The notes beneath the pieces were generated by a model, which had not been told where the DNA came from, did no database searches, and worked only from the letters and a program-made list of their open reading frames with translations. Below are positions 7,899 through 18,713 of a DNA stretch of 64,000 nucleotides, piece after piece (position 1 is the first letter of the stretch; the number at the start of each line of letters is the position of its first letter). Position numbers and translations under genes: made by a program. The DNA comes from Caulobacteraceae bacterium (GTDB lineage Bacteria; Pseudomonadota; Alphaproteobacteria; Caulobacterales; Aquidulcibacteraceae): NCBI GenBank assembly GCA_016703335.1, contig JADJCG010000002.1:186001-250000 (forward strand). The letters are read 5' to 3'.

Positions 7899-10800
7899 CC
7901 GTAACAAGGTCGCCGGGGCTTGGCGGCGGGCTGTTGCGCCGCGCGATCCACGTGGCAGCCGCTGCAACCGCGCCGAGGCCAAGGAAAGAGACCGCGCGGA
8001 TCACGCCGGAGAGTTGGGCCGTATCGACGAAGAACACCTTCACGATCGTTGCTGCGAACACTGCGAGGCCGATCCACCGCACCACCGGATCGTTGCGCAT
8101 CGTGCCAAGGCCGAGCGCGATAGCGCCGAACACAGCCCACACAGCTGAGTAAATCCAAAGCTCAACATCGCCTAGTCCAGGCTCGGCCATGTCGTTGCTG
8201 TGATAAAGCCAGCGCACCGTGAGCGTGGCCGCTACGAAGATGTGCGCCGCGCACACCACCGTTGACGCCGGCACCATCCATTTCATCGCGCGAACATGCG
8301 GCACATCGGGCGCGACATGGCTCAACGCGGCAGCCGCGAGGTATGCCGCGAGCACCATGGCCGCCCCAACCGCGTTTTGCGGTTCTGCCGGATACGCGCC
8401 CCACCATGGATTAAACAATAACCACAGACCGAGAGCGCCGAAGCCCAGCGCCGGCCAAATCGCGGCCGACAAAATGGCTTGCAGATCGTAGAGATAGGCG
8501 CGTGTCGTATCGCGCCCGGGTACGATGCGTGTCAGCTGCGCCGCGCCGATGACGAAGATCAACGTCCAAAGCGTATGCGCCAAGCCTTCAAGCGACTCTG
8601 GAGGGAAGTTGTCGTCCATGTAGCCGCGATGGTGCAGCCAGCCGATGACGCAATGCCCGAAACTCCACGCGAACAAGGCCGCGATTGAAGCTGCTGCAAA
8701 GCGTGTTGGCTCGGGTTCGCGCGAGACGGAGAGCGCCCGGCCCAGCGACAGCGTCAGGATCATCGCTACAAGCTGCGCCAGTACGGCAAGCATGGTCGAG
8801 AAAGCGTTGCTCGCTTGGCTGTTGTGCATGCCCCAGATGAGGTGCTCAGCCGCCAGCATGATGAATGCCGCAACGCCGCGAGCACCCCAACTCACCGCGC
8901 GCATCGAGTGCATCAGATCTTCCGTAAACGGCCGATGCGGGTTTTTTTCACGCGCATTCTAGCGACGATCGCGACGACCAGCGCAAATGCGAGCACCGCA
9001 AGCGCATAGCAGGCGCTTTCGAAGAGGCCGTGCTCAGGCGCCGCCATTTCGCCGTTGTGAAACGCGTGGCGGATCTCGAGCAGCAGCCACATCAAGGTCA
9101 GTAGGGCGCCGGCGATCGCGTAGATGCGCGCGAACAAGCGCTGGCGCATGTAGAGGCGGTTCGCCGCCCAGAATGCCAGAGCTGCGGGAGCGGCGAATGC
9201 GATGGTGAGGACATTGAAGATGGCGAGGCCGTTGACGACGGCGCGGCCAGGGCCGCCCCACCACGGGTTAATCGCCATGCCGGGAACGAATAGAGCGTAG
9301 AGGAGGCCCAAGCACAGCAGCACATGGCCGCGCCATGCGCCGATCGGTCCGGGCGTTTCGTGGATGCGCGGCAGCAACGTCAGGCCCGCCGCCATGAGCG
9401 CAAGCACGCGGAGCGACGTTTCGGTGAACTCATCCAGCGCGACACCGGGCGCGTTTCCTTTAGCAAGCCAGTGCAGCGCGACGCCTACGCCGGTGAGAGC
9501 TGCAATCACCGCCGCAGCACTAAGCGCCTCCGCGATACCGACATTGTCATTGCTGCGTCGAACCACAGTGGAGGCGCTGAACAACAGGAGCGCAGCGCCC
9601 GCGAAAGTGAGTAAGCCAGCCCACAACGGCAGCTGCTTCTCAAGCGTCATGCCGATCAGGGTAGGTGAGAGTGCATGCGCTACTGAGAGCGCGGCTGCCG
9701 TCAACGCGGCCCAGCCCGCCACGCGCCAGGCGCGCCATACCAAGGTAACGCACAGCAACAGCGCGACAGCGGCGTGACCGAGGGTGCGCACTTCCGGCGC
9801 GAACAAGGATTCGACGCCGATTAGCATCAGTACCGCGCCAGCGCCGGCCCACCACATGATCGCGTTGTCGGTCTTGCGATCCTGGGCCGAACGCTCCGAC
9901 CACCAGGCAGCGATAAAAGAAAGCACCGCACCGGAGAACAGGCGCCCACGCTTGGAGCGAATGCCAATCCGGGCGCGAAGATGCTGCCAGCACCGTTAGT
10001 AACGCTGCGCCAATCGCACCCGATGCAGCAACGAGCCCGCGGCCGGTGTGATGCGGATTGGCGTAGAGCGAGAACGGGATCACGAAGAACGCGGCGGTCA
10101 GGATCATCGGATAGAAGTCAACGCCCAACGGTGCGTAGATGCCACGCACCCGCAGATACGCGGTGAAACCTAGCGCCAAACCGGCGATTGCAATCGCAAA
10201 CGTCGCGGGCGCTGCCTTGCGTTCGTTCACGGCATAGCCGGCGAGGAGCACGTGGAAGAGTCCGATGAGGCCAGGGCCGATAACGCGGCCATCAGGTGCG
10301 GGCGCTACAATCATCCACGCCCAAATCAGCAGCGCGCTTGAGACGCTTATCGCAACGCCGGGGGCAAGGTTGTTGATTGTGGTCCACGTCAGCCCGGTCT
10401 TTGCCTCATCGGCCACCGGCGCGCGCAGCATCATCAATGCGCCACCGACGCTGGCGAAGCTGACCAGCGCCAATGCGCGGCGCACATCGTCCGCGGTGAT
10501 TGCCGCGAAGAACCAGAAGTACAGGCCGCCAATCGTGGCGATCGCGACCCAAGCCCAGCGCTTGAACATCGCCAACGCAAAGCCGGCAGCGCCAACCAAT
10601 GCGACGTAAGCGGTCAGTGCTGTCGACGGCCAGATCGGTGCGTTGGCGAGTGCGGGCGCAAGAAGCGCGAGTGTAATGGCGAGCACGCCGAGCGCTTGAC
10701 CGTGCAGGAAAGAGAGCGCCATCAGGCCGAGCGCGCAAAGCGCGAGCAGTGCTGTTGCGGCGGGCCAGTCTATGAACTGATAGATGCCGTGCGCGGCCCA

Positions 10801-11472
10801 GGTGGTGGCATAGAAGACGACAACGCCCGCGCCAGCGAGCAGTGACGAGACGAGCGGATGGCCAGGCGGACGCGCGATACCGATGCGGCGTGTCCATTCG
10901 CTGACGCCCAGAATGATCGCGCCGAGCACAAGCGCACTGGCCAAGCGCACAGGCGCGGTAAACCACGCGGACTGCGCGACGATTGAAACGAGATAAATCG
11001 CACCCATTGCGAGCGCGATGCCAGCGATCCAAGCGAGACCTTTTTCGGCCAACCATCGGTCGAGCCGCAGAGGCGGCTGTTCCGGTCGTGGTGATGTCGG
11101 AGGCGGCGTGGGGCGCTCTGGCTCCGATCGCGGTGGTTCGGCAATCGCCTCGTCCAGCAACAGCGGCGAATCCATTCGAGGCTTCTGCGGTTGGGCGGTC
11201 GGTTGCGGCGCCGGCGTTTGCTCAAGATCGTTGGACGCTTCCGGGAGCGGATTGTCCAACACGAGGACGTCGTCGGGGATGGCTTCCGTCAGCAGCAGCT
11301 CTTCTTGCGGCGCGGCGGGCGCGGCTGGAGCAGGCGCTTCAGTTGGCAGCGTACCCGAGCGCAATGAGAACAGCTGGAGTTCGAGTTCAGCCACGCGGCG
11401 CACGAGCGCATCGATGCGCTGCGCTTGCAGCCACACCCATACCGCTAGCGGCAAAAAGGCTAGAACCCACAT
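7843..11472 (-). CDS. DUF2339 family large membrane protein (interrupted by two apparent frameshifts)
   Basis: One gene read in three frames, about 1190 residues when joined. The N-terminus has one helix, a short coiled coil (IDALVRRVAELELQL) and a P/A/E-rich linker, then many membrane helices to the end (WLAEKGLAWIAGIALAMGAI at the start of the block and RWIGLAVFAATIVKVFFVD at the close, both typical of DUF2339). The frame slips near 9931-9940 (APVL then GAVLSFIAAWW) and again at the A7/CCC run at 8939-8948, after which the frame reads PHRPFTEDLMHSMRAVSWGARG without a break. Function unknown; the family is an inner-membrane protein with over 20 predicted helices. The extreme C-terminus runs into fghA on the other strand and may itself be altered by a shift. 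Confidence 0.8.
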
Positions 11473-11618
11473 CTAAAAAACCGCCCGCCCCTCGTAGGCA
11501 AGACTTTGAAAATCGCGCAAACATTGGGCCGAACGCAACTCTTTGCGTCGGCAAAGCGCTCAGCTTCCCCGCGAAAGCGAAGTTTGCTTGGTTAACGCTG
11601 TCGTGCTCAAAGACGCGA

Positions 11619-12308
11619 ATGTCTTTTGTTATTTCTCCCCAGTCTCAGCCATCGGTCGCGGTCGCGGGAAGCGATCGACGGTTTCCTGTCCGACGCATCT
11701 TCTGTGTCGGGAGAAACTACGCCGACCACGTACGTGAAATGGGGAACGATCCGAAGAGCGAGCCGCCACTTTTCTTCACGAAGCCCGCAGATGCGGTGGT
11801 CGAGAGCGGCGCAACGATCGCGTACCCGTCGAACACATCGAACTTCCATCACGAAGTTGAGCTCGTCATCGCCATCGGCACGGGCGGATCAAACATCAAT
11901 GAAGCGAGTGCGCTTTCGCATGTTTGGGGATATGGCGTGGGTGTCGATCTCACGCGCCGCGATCGCCAAGCCGAGGCGAAAAAAGCCGGTACGCCGTGGG
12001 ATACCGCAAAGGGTTTCGATCATTCGGCGCCGATCAGCGCGCTGACTCCGGCTGCGGCTGCGGGAGATGCCGCGAACGCGCGCATCTGGATCAAGATCAA
12101 CGGCGAAACACGTCAGGACGCCAACACACACGATATGATCTGGAGCTTGCCAGAAATCATCGCGGCGCTCTCGCGCTGGTGGGAGCTGAAGCCGGGCGAT
12201 CTCATTTTCACCGGCTCGCCGTCTGGCGTGAGCCCGCTCAATCCAGGCGACTTCATTGAATGCGGCGTGGACCGCTTGGCGCCGCTCACGTTCTCGATCG
12301 CGCGCTAA
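11619..12308 (+). CDS. fumarylacetoacetate hydrolase family protein
   Basis: A 229-residue FAH-fold hydrolase. Family marks: FCVGRNYADHVREMG, PPLFFTKPADAVVESG, HHEVELVIAIG (metal-binding E-x-E), GYGVGVDLTRRDRQ, KGFDHSAPI, and GDLIFTGSPSGVSPLNPGD near the C-terminus. Small FAH proteins of this length hydrolyse fumarylpyruvate or acylpyruvates, or decarboxylate oxaloacetate; which one applies here cannot be told. The frame stays open far upstream, but ATG 11619 gives the normal N-terminus. It ends four bases into the convergent DUF2891 gene. Confidence 0.9.
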   Translation: MSFVISPQSQPSVAVAGSDRRFPVRRIFCVGRNYADHVREMGNDPKSEPPLFFTKPADAVVESGATIAYPSNTSNFHHEVELVIAIGTGGSNINEASALSHVWGYGVGVDLTRRDRQAEAKKAGTPWDTAKGFDHSAPISALTPAAAAGDAANARIWIKINGETRQDANTHDMIWSLPEIIAALSRWWELKPGDLIFTGSPSGVSPLNPGDFIECGVDRLAPLTFSIAR

Positions 12309-13309
12309 GCCTCAAGCGCCAACAGCGCAAACGTGGCAAGCCAGTGCTCGCCCATATAATCGCCCGCGACATGCGGTAAGCTCGCGCTGATATGTATGCC
12401 CGCCGCGGCTTGCGCCCGTTTCGCAACCGGATGCGCATCGCCAAGCGCCTTTGCGATTGAGCGCCAGCACCAGGCGCGTGAGAAGTTCAGCCCGTCGAGG
12501 TGCGCGATCTTTCCGTCTGTGCGATCGCTGACGCGCGCGGGTGAGAAGAGCGATGCAGGAGTTCCGCCCGTCGCATCGGGCAGGAAGTCGTTGAACCATG
12601 CCGCGAACGCTGCGGGCGCGAAGAGGCGGCGCATGCACTCGGCTTCCATTAAGGTAGGAGAGAGAAAATCATCCTGGCTTGGCTCCCAGGCTTGTGCGTC
12701 GCGATCCGCGCCGTACCAGGCGATGACTTTGTCGCGTATGAGCGCGTAGAGGTCTGGATCATTCGGCTCAGCATAGTCGGCGGCCAAGCGCAACGCGAAC
12801 GCGGTCGATGAGTGCACGCCGGTGCGCACTGGATAGTCGCTGAGCGGCAAGAATGACCGAAAGCGCTGCGCAAATGTTTCGGCCAACGGCCGCAACGTTT
12901 CGGCGGCTCCCTGTCCCGCGCCAGTGGCGTGCTGGTCGAGCTCTGCCTGCAGCGCGAGCAACCAGCCCCAGCCATAGGGTCGTTCAAAGCCACGCGCCTC
13001 GGGCCGAACGAGATACGCAATCTCACCCTCGACGTTTGCGGCGGTGATCTGCTCGTTGAAGAGTTTGACGATCTGCGGCGCGGCAGAAAGATCTGGGTAG
13101 CGCCGTACCAACCGCGCCAGCAGCCAATAGCCGTGCACGCACGAATGCCAATCGTAGCTGCCATAGAAAATCGGATGCGCGGCGCGCGGTCCCATGATCT
13201 CGGCTGGCCCGGCCATCGCATGCTGCATGATGTTCGGGTATTCGCGTTGCACATGAGCGAGCGCGAGCGCCGCGAATTTCTCCGCGATGTCTTTGGTGAG
13301 TTTGGTCAT
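12305..13309 (-). CDS. DUF2891 family protein
   Basis: A 334-residue cytosolic protein of the DUF2891 family, starting at the ATG that overlaps the DUF979 stop as ATGA. Typical features are HPIFYGSYDWHSCVHGYWLLARL, ERPYGWGWLLALQAEL, the motif with YPVRTGVHSSTAF, and SPTLMEAECMRRL. The fold is probably an alpha/alpha barrel, and no enzyme activity is known to me. It is the last gene of the 5-oxoprolinase/DUF969/DUF979 set, so a role in the metabolism of 5-oxoproline or a related cyclic compound is a reasonable guess. Confidence 0.85.
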   Translation of the reverse strand: MTKLTKDIAEKFAALALAHVQREYPNIMQHAMAGPAEIMGPRAAHPIFYGSYDWHSCVHGYWLLARLVRRYPDLSAAPQIVKLFNEQITAANVEGEIAYLVRPEARGFERPYGWGWLLALQAELDQHATGAGQGAAETLRPLAETFAQRFRSFLPLSDYPVRTGVHSSTAFALRLAADYAEPNDPDLYALIRDKVIAWYGADRDAQAWEPSQDDFLSPTLMEAECMRRLFAPAAFAAWFNDFLPDATGGTPASLFSPARVSDRTDGKIAHLDGLNFSRAWCWRSIAKALGDAHPVAKRAQAAAGIHISASLPHVAGDYMGEHWLATFALLALEA

Positions 13310-14284
13310 GAGGGAAAGGCCAGCAGGCGCATCAGAATGATGTTCGCGATGAGCAGTGGGAGCGCTGTCGGAATCTGGGCGCGGATGACGCCATTGAGCG
13401 CGGCGTTTCGATCGGGCAGGTCGAGCAAGTTCGCTGGCACGACGTTGAAGTTGGCGGCCATTGGGGTCATCAGCGTGCCGCAGAAGCCAGCAAGCATGCC
13501 TACAGCGCCGACAACCGCGCGGGTTGCCGCCGAACTGGTGTACTAAGATTGGCAGGCCCACGGCCGCTGTCATCACCGGAAACGCTGCGAACGCATTGCC
13601 CATGACGATCGTGAAGAGCGCCATGCCCACGCAGTAGGCGACGACGGCCATGGTGCGGGTATCCGCCGGCACATATTCGCCGAACAACAGGCCGACGTGT
13701 TCGCCGACACCGGCGGCGAGAAAGACCGCGCCGAGCGAGGCCAGCATTTGCGGCAGGATCGCGGCCCAGCCGACCGAGTCCATTAATCGTCGCCCTTCCT
13801 GCAACGGCGCAAGCAGCGGCGGGCGCAGCCAGAGCATGACGACGAAGACGGCGATCAACGTGCCGAGCGACAAGCGCGACGAGTGTTGAGCGCGACGGAT
13901 TTGGATAAATGCTGCGGCCCCATTCGGTGATTTCGCCGCGAGCGTGCCGGCAAGCGCGATCGCCGGAATGATGAGCGCGGGTAGGAAGAGGAGATTGCCG
14001 CGCCGTTCAGCGCTGGCGGTGCGCTCTTCCGGGCTGTGGTTTTGGGCCTGCCAGGTCCCAAGCCAATGCCGCCGGCGAGCACGACGAGGCCGAATGCGAG
14101 AACGCCATTGCCGAAATCCCCGAGGAACGAGCCCGCTAAGCTCGTGGCCAGCAGCCCCCAGAACGAGGCGTTCATCACGCGGCGCGCATTGGTCTTATCA
14201 AGCAGCGAGAGGATCAAGACCGCGGCGAAGAACAATCCGCCGACGATATATACGTGCGCGAGTGAAAGCGGCAGCGCCGCTCAT
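13306..14284 (-). pseudogene. DUF979 family membrane protein (putative permease subunit), frameshifted
   Basis: Reconstructed from three frames. Parts seen are VYIVGGLFFAAVLILSLLD, FWGLLATSLAGSFLGDFGNG, NLLFLPALIIPAIALAGTLA, GVGEHVGLLFGEYVPADTR and the end LAGFCGTLMTPMAANFNVVP. Single-base slips lie just after the ATG (about 14278), near 14055 (a G run one base short) and near 13525 (one base too many after AACCCG). DUF979 proteins have about 9-10 membrane helices and accompany DUF969, commonly beside pyroglutamate enzymes, so a two-subunit permease is the usual proposal. Start and stop overlap the neighbouring genes as ATGA, a tightly coupled operon. Confidence 0.72.
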
Positions 14285-14995
14285 GACGCGCCTCCTTCGC
14301 TCTTGGTAGCAAGCGTGCGTTGAGCCGCCGATCCAGCAGCCAGAGACGGAAGCTTGTGGATCAGCAACGCTGATCGCTGTGGGGATCGCCCAGAGCGAGA
14401 GCTCAGTGGTTCAACGAGAATGCCGTTCTGCTCCGAGGAAGCCTTGGATCAGCAGGATCGAGGCAATGGCGATGAAAATGTCCTCGCCGAAGAAAGACCG
14501 ATATTGTCGCCGCCGCCGCGTGCGAGCGGATCAGAACCGCTCGCGATCGGGCAGCTCGCCGTACTTCGCTGTGGCCGCGCCTTCGGCCATTGGCGCAACG
14601 AGTGGTCGCACCATTTGCGCGGCCGCCTAATGAGGTGAGCCCAACGGCGGCCGCGCCTTGGCGAATGATGAAATAGAGCCAGAGCAAACGGCCCGCGGTT
14701 GCGGCTTTGACTTTGGCGATGGCGCTGCGCGCGCGCTCTGCAGGCCGGCGCGCCAAGCAAGCCGATCGCCGCCAGCACGACCCAGACGACGCTGACATAG
14801 CGGTTATCGTTAAACGCTTTGCCGAACGCAGCAAGTGTTGCGAGCGCCGGCGACATACATCGTTTGCAGATCGGCTTCCGGCGTCCAAGCGGCGGCAAGC
14901 CCGGTGGTGAGTGCGGCCGCCATGACGACGACGAGTGGATTGGCGCGCAGCGCAAAGCCGAGCACGACCACGCCTATTCCAAATAAGACCAGCAT
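14281..14995 (-). pseudogene. DUF969 family membrane protein, heavily frameshifted
   Basis: The N-terminus MLVLFGIGVVVLGFALRANP starts at ATG 14995. The rest is scattered over all three frames: TLAAFGKAFNDNRYVSVVW, ARSAIAKVKAATAGRLLWLY, IIRQGAAAVGLTSLGG, MVRPLVAPMAEGAA, DNIGLF, GEDIFIAIASILLIQGFL and LSLWAIPTAI. At least six one- to four-base length changes within 700 bases are needed to restore the family sequence, including an ATGTATGT duplication near 14860. This is far denser than elsewhere in the window. Membrane partner of DUF979, probably a transporter half. Confidence 0.7.
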
Positions 14996-17900
14996 GCGAC
15001 CCCCGCTCCCGTCTCTTGCGCTTTACCGTAGCCGCCGCCACCGGGTGTTTCGATATGGAAAACGTCGCCGGGCAACATTTGCGCTTTGCCGGTAGCGGCA
15101 GAGTTCAATGTCGCTGCCATCCGCGCGCTCGACGCGATTAATGCCTGGCGCGCCGTCGCCGCCGCCGTTGAGGCCGAATGGCGTCGTCGCTGCGCCGGTT
15201 GGCGAGCATCGCGGCCATCATCGGTTCGCGGAAGCGAATGCGCCGGACTGCGCCGTCGCCGCCCTTGTGGGCGCCATCACCGCCGGAGCCGCGACGGACG
15301 CTGAACCGCTCGACCAGAACGGGGAAGCGCGTTTCGAGTACTTCCGGATCCGTGAGGCGCGAATTGGTCATGTGCGTCTGCACGACCGCTGCGCCGTCGA
15401 ACGAGGGTCCGGCGCCCGAGCCGCCGCAAATCGTTTCGTAATATTGGCGCTTCTCGTCGCCGAAGGTGAAATTGTTCATCGTGCCTTGTGAAGCCGCGAG
15501 CGCGCCGAGTGCGCCGTAGAGCGTGTCGACGACAATCTGGCTCGTCTCGACATTGCCCGCAACGACCGCCGCGCCTCGCTTTGGATTCAGCAGCGAGCCT
15601 TCAGGCACGATGATTTCGATTGGCTTGAGGCAACCTTCGTTGAGTGGAATGCTGTCGTTTACCAGCGTTCGGAAAACGTAAAGCGTGGCGGCGCGCGTGA
15701 TCGCGAGTGGTGCGTTGAAATTGCTCTCTTGTTGCAGGCTCGTGCCGGTGAAATCGACGCGTACAGTGCGGGCGGCGTGATTGGGTGTCACCGCGACGCG
15801 TACGGTGGCGCCGCTATCCATCTCTACCGCGAATGAGCCGGGTTTCAGTGTATCGATGACGCGCTTGATTTGCTCCTCGGCGTTATCCTGCACGTGGACC
15901 ATGTAAGCGGTGACGCCGTCGCGGCCGTAGTGCGCGACGAGGCGCTTCAATTCTTCCGCACCGCGAACGACGGAGGCGATCTGCGCTTTCAAATCCGCAA
16001 TGTTGCGATCGATGTCGCGGGCGGGGTGCGGGCCGGAAGCGAAAAGCGCGCGGGTTTCTGCTTCGAGTAAGCGGCCATCCTGCACCAAAAGAAAGTTCTC
16101 GATCAGCACGCCTTCATCTTCAATGCGACGAGAGTCGGGCGGCATTGAGCCTGGTGTGATGCCGCCAATGTCGGCGTGATGGCCGCGCGCGGCAGTGAAG
16201 AACGCGGGGCGCGTATCGCCATCGAGGATGACCGGCGCAATCACTGTGATGTCCGGCAAGTGCGTGCCGCCGGCGTGCGGTGCATTCAGCATGTAGATGT
16301 CGCCAGCGCGCATCGAGTTGCTGCGCTGGCGAATGATTTCGCGGACGCTGTCGCTCATTGAGCCAAGGTGCACCGGGATGTGCGGCGCATTGGCGACGAG
16401 GCCACCGGTTTCATCGAACACAGCGCACGAGAAATCGAGCCGCTCCTTGATGTTGACGGAGGAAGCCGTCGTTTGCAGCGCCAGCCCCATCTCTTCGGCG
16501 ACGCCCATGAAGCGGTTGTTGAACACCTCAAGCAAGATCGGATCGGCCTGTGTACCGATGGCGCTGCGTTCGATGTGGGCAGTGCGCGTGAGGATGATGT
16601 CGCCATGCTCATTCATCCGCGCGCACCAGCCGGGAGCGACGCAAGTCGTTGCGCTGTGCTCGATGATGAGCGCGGGTCCGTCGCATGTGAAGCCGGGCGC
16701 CAATGTGTCTCGCCGGTGAGCAGGCATGTTCCTTGGACCGTTGGCGTCCTCGCCGGCTGTAAAGTTGGGTGCAGGCGCCGACGCTTTACTCGGCGCCACC
16801 GCTGACGAGGACACCGGCGGTCCAAGACTTGCGCTCGATACCGCTTCTGCTGAGAGTGACCCGACGACGATGGCGCGCGGGGGATCGATGAAACCGAAGC
16901 GCTTGCGGTGCTCTGTTTCAAATGCGGCTTTCAGCACGTCAGCTTAAGCGAACCGTATTGGCAGTGTCGAATCCGCGCCTTCATATTTTAGGTTTGCGGT
17001 GATGATCGTTTTGACGTTGCCGCCTTCAAGCGGCTCGGCAGCGCGCAGCGCGAGCGCCTGAGCGCGGCGGTTCAGTCCGCGCGCTTCGCTGAGCTTTTCT
17101 TCTACTGTCTCCTCAGCGACTGCGCGCACGTCGGCGAGCCCGATACCCCAAGCGCTCAACACGCCTGCAAGCGGATGGAGGAGGATTGTCTTTACGCCCA
17201 CCGCATCCGCTACGGCGCATGCGTGTTGCCCGCCGGCGCCGCCGAACGCGACAAGCGCGTATTCGACTGGATTGTAGCCGCGTTGGATCGAGATCTTCTT
17301 GATCGCTTCAGCCATGCTTTCATTGGCGATGCGCAGGAAACCTTCGGCGGCGTCGTTCGGCGAAAGTGTGCGGCCGGTTTTCGCTTCGATCTCCGCGCAG
17401 AGTTCAGCGAACTTGGCGCGCACGATCTCGGCGTCGAGCGGCTGGTTGGCATTCGGCCCAAAAATCGCGGGAAAGTACTCTGGCTGCACGCGGCCCAGCA
17501 GCACGTTGCAGTCGGTGACCGTCAGTGGTCCGCCTCGGCGATAGCAGGCGGGACCTGGATCGGCGCCGGCGCTGTGCGGGCCGACGCGCAGACGCGCACC
17601 GTCGAAGAAGCAGATCGATCCGCCGCCAGCCGCGACGGTGTGAACTTGCAGCATCGGTGCGGAGAGGCGGACCCCTGCGACCACAGTTTCGTTCGTGCGC
17701 TCGAATGCGCCGGCATAGTGCGAGACATCGGTCGATGTGCCGCCCATGTCGAAGCCGAGTGCATGATCGAACCCAGCGCGCTGGGCGGCTGCCGCCATGC
17801 CAACGACGCCACCGGCGGGGCCTGAGAGGACCGCGTCACGGCCACGAAAGCTGTCTGCGTGTGCGAGGCCGCCGTTGGACTGCATAAAGAGGAGCGTGGC

Positions 17901-18609
17901 GCCGGTCGTCTTGCCGGCTGAGCGCCGGCGGTCCGAATCCGCGCTCGAAGCCATCGATGTACGCACGCAGGACGGGCGATAGGTAAGCGTCGGCCACCGT
18001 CGTATCCGCGCGCGGCACGAACTTAATCAGTCCGCTGATTTCTGAGCTCACGCTTACCTGCGTAAACCCGATCTCTCGGGCGATCTCCGCTAGCGCTTGC
18101 TCGTGCGCCGGATAGGCCCAGCCGTGCAGGCAAGCGATCGCCACAGCGCGCAATCCGTCATCGTAGGCCTGCTGCAACTGCGTTCGCGCGTGCTCTTCAT
18201 CAAGCGGCGTCAGCACTTCGCCTTCCGCTGTGACCCGCTCGCGCACTTCGATCACGCGTTTCTGCAGCAGGTCCGTCTTCATAATGTGCAGCGCGAAAAT
18301 ATCCGGCCGTGCTTGTGTGCCGATCTCCAGCGCGTCGCCGAAACCTTCGGTCACCACCAGCACCACATCGGCGCCCTTGCGCTCCAAGAGCGCATTGGTC
18401 GCGACCGTGGTGCCGAGCTTTACCTCATCGATATCGGCGAACGTTGCGCCATGCTCTTTGAGAATGAGTCGCATCGCCTCGTGCGCAGCGTCGTCATAGC
18501 GCCCCGGCGCAACCGAAAGCAGCTTCTTCACGACCTCGATGCCGCCAGGCCCGCGCGCCACAACGTCGGTAAAGGTGCCGCCGCGGTCGATCCAGAATTG
18601 CCAACTCAT
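14974..18609 (-). pseudogene. 5-oxoprolinase (ATP-hydrolysing) / hydantoinase A-B fusion, interrupted
   Basis: About 1210 codons match the single-chain 5-oxoprolinase, which uses ATP to open 5-oxo-L-proline to glutamate. HyuA half: FWIDRGGTFTDVVARGPGG at the start, [60 protein letters not shown]. HyuB half: [74 protein letters not shown]. Interruptions: a one-base slip near 17918-17940, an in-frame TAA at 16944-16946 just before VLKAAFETEHRKRFGF, a slip near 15180 and another near 15085 before the closing glycine-rich ETPGGGGYG. The reconstructed end overlaps DUF969 by 22 bases. Either a decayed gene or consensus errors. Confidence 0.8.
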
Positions 18610-18713
18610 TGCGGCGCGACCATTGCGGGCCTGCGTCGCGCAATCAAGCGCTTAGCGATTGCCGCGACGCGTCCGAGCGGAGTAGGTTCGCACCAACGAC
18701 GGAGCAGGGCCGC

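Noticed and set aside
10983..11618. A 210-residue N-terminal extension of the FAH-family protein
   Set aside because: It lies antisense to the DUF2339 gene and is low-complexity; the family begins at ATG 11619.
12305..13873. A 522-residue fusion of DUF979 and DUF2891
   Set aside because: The middle is out-of-frame DUF979 sequence; the real DUF979 end and an ATGA-overlapping DUF2891 start are both visible.
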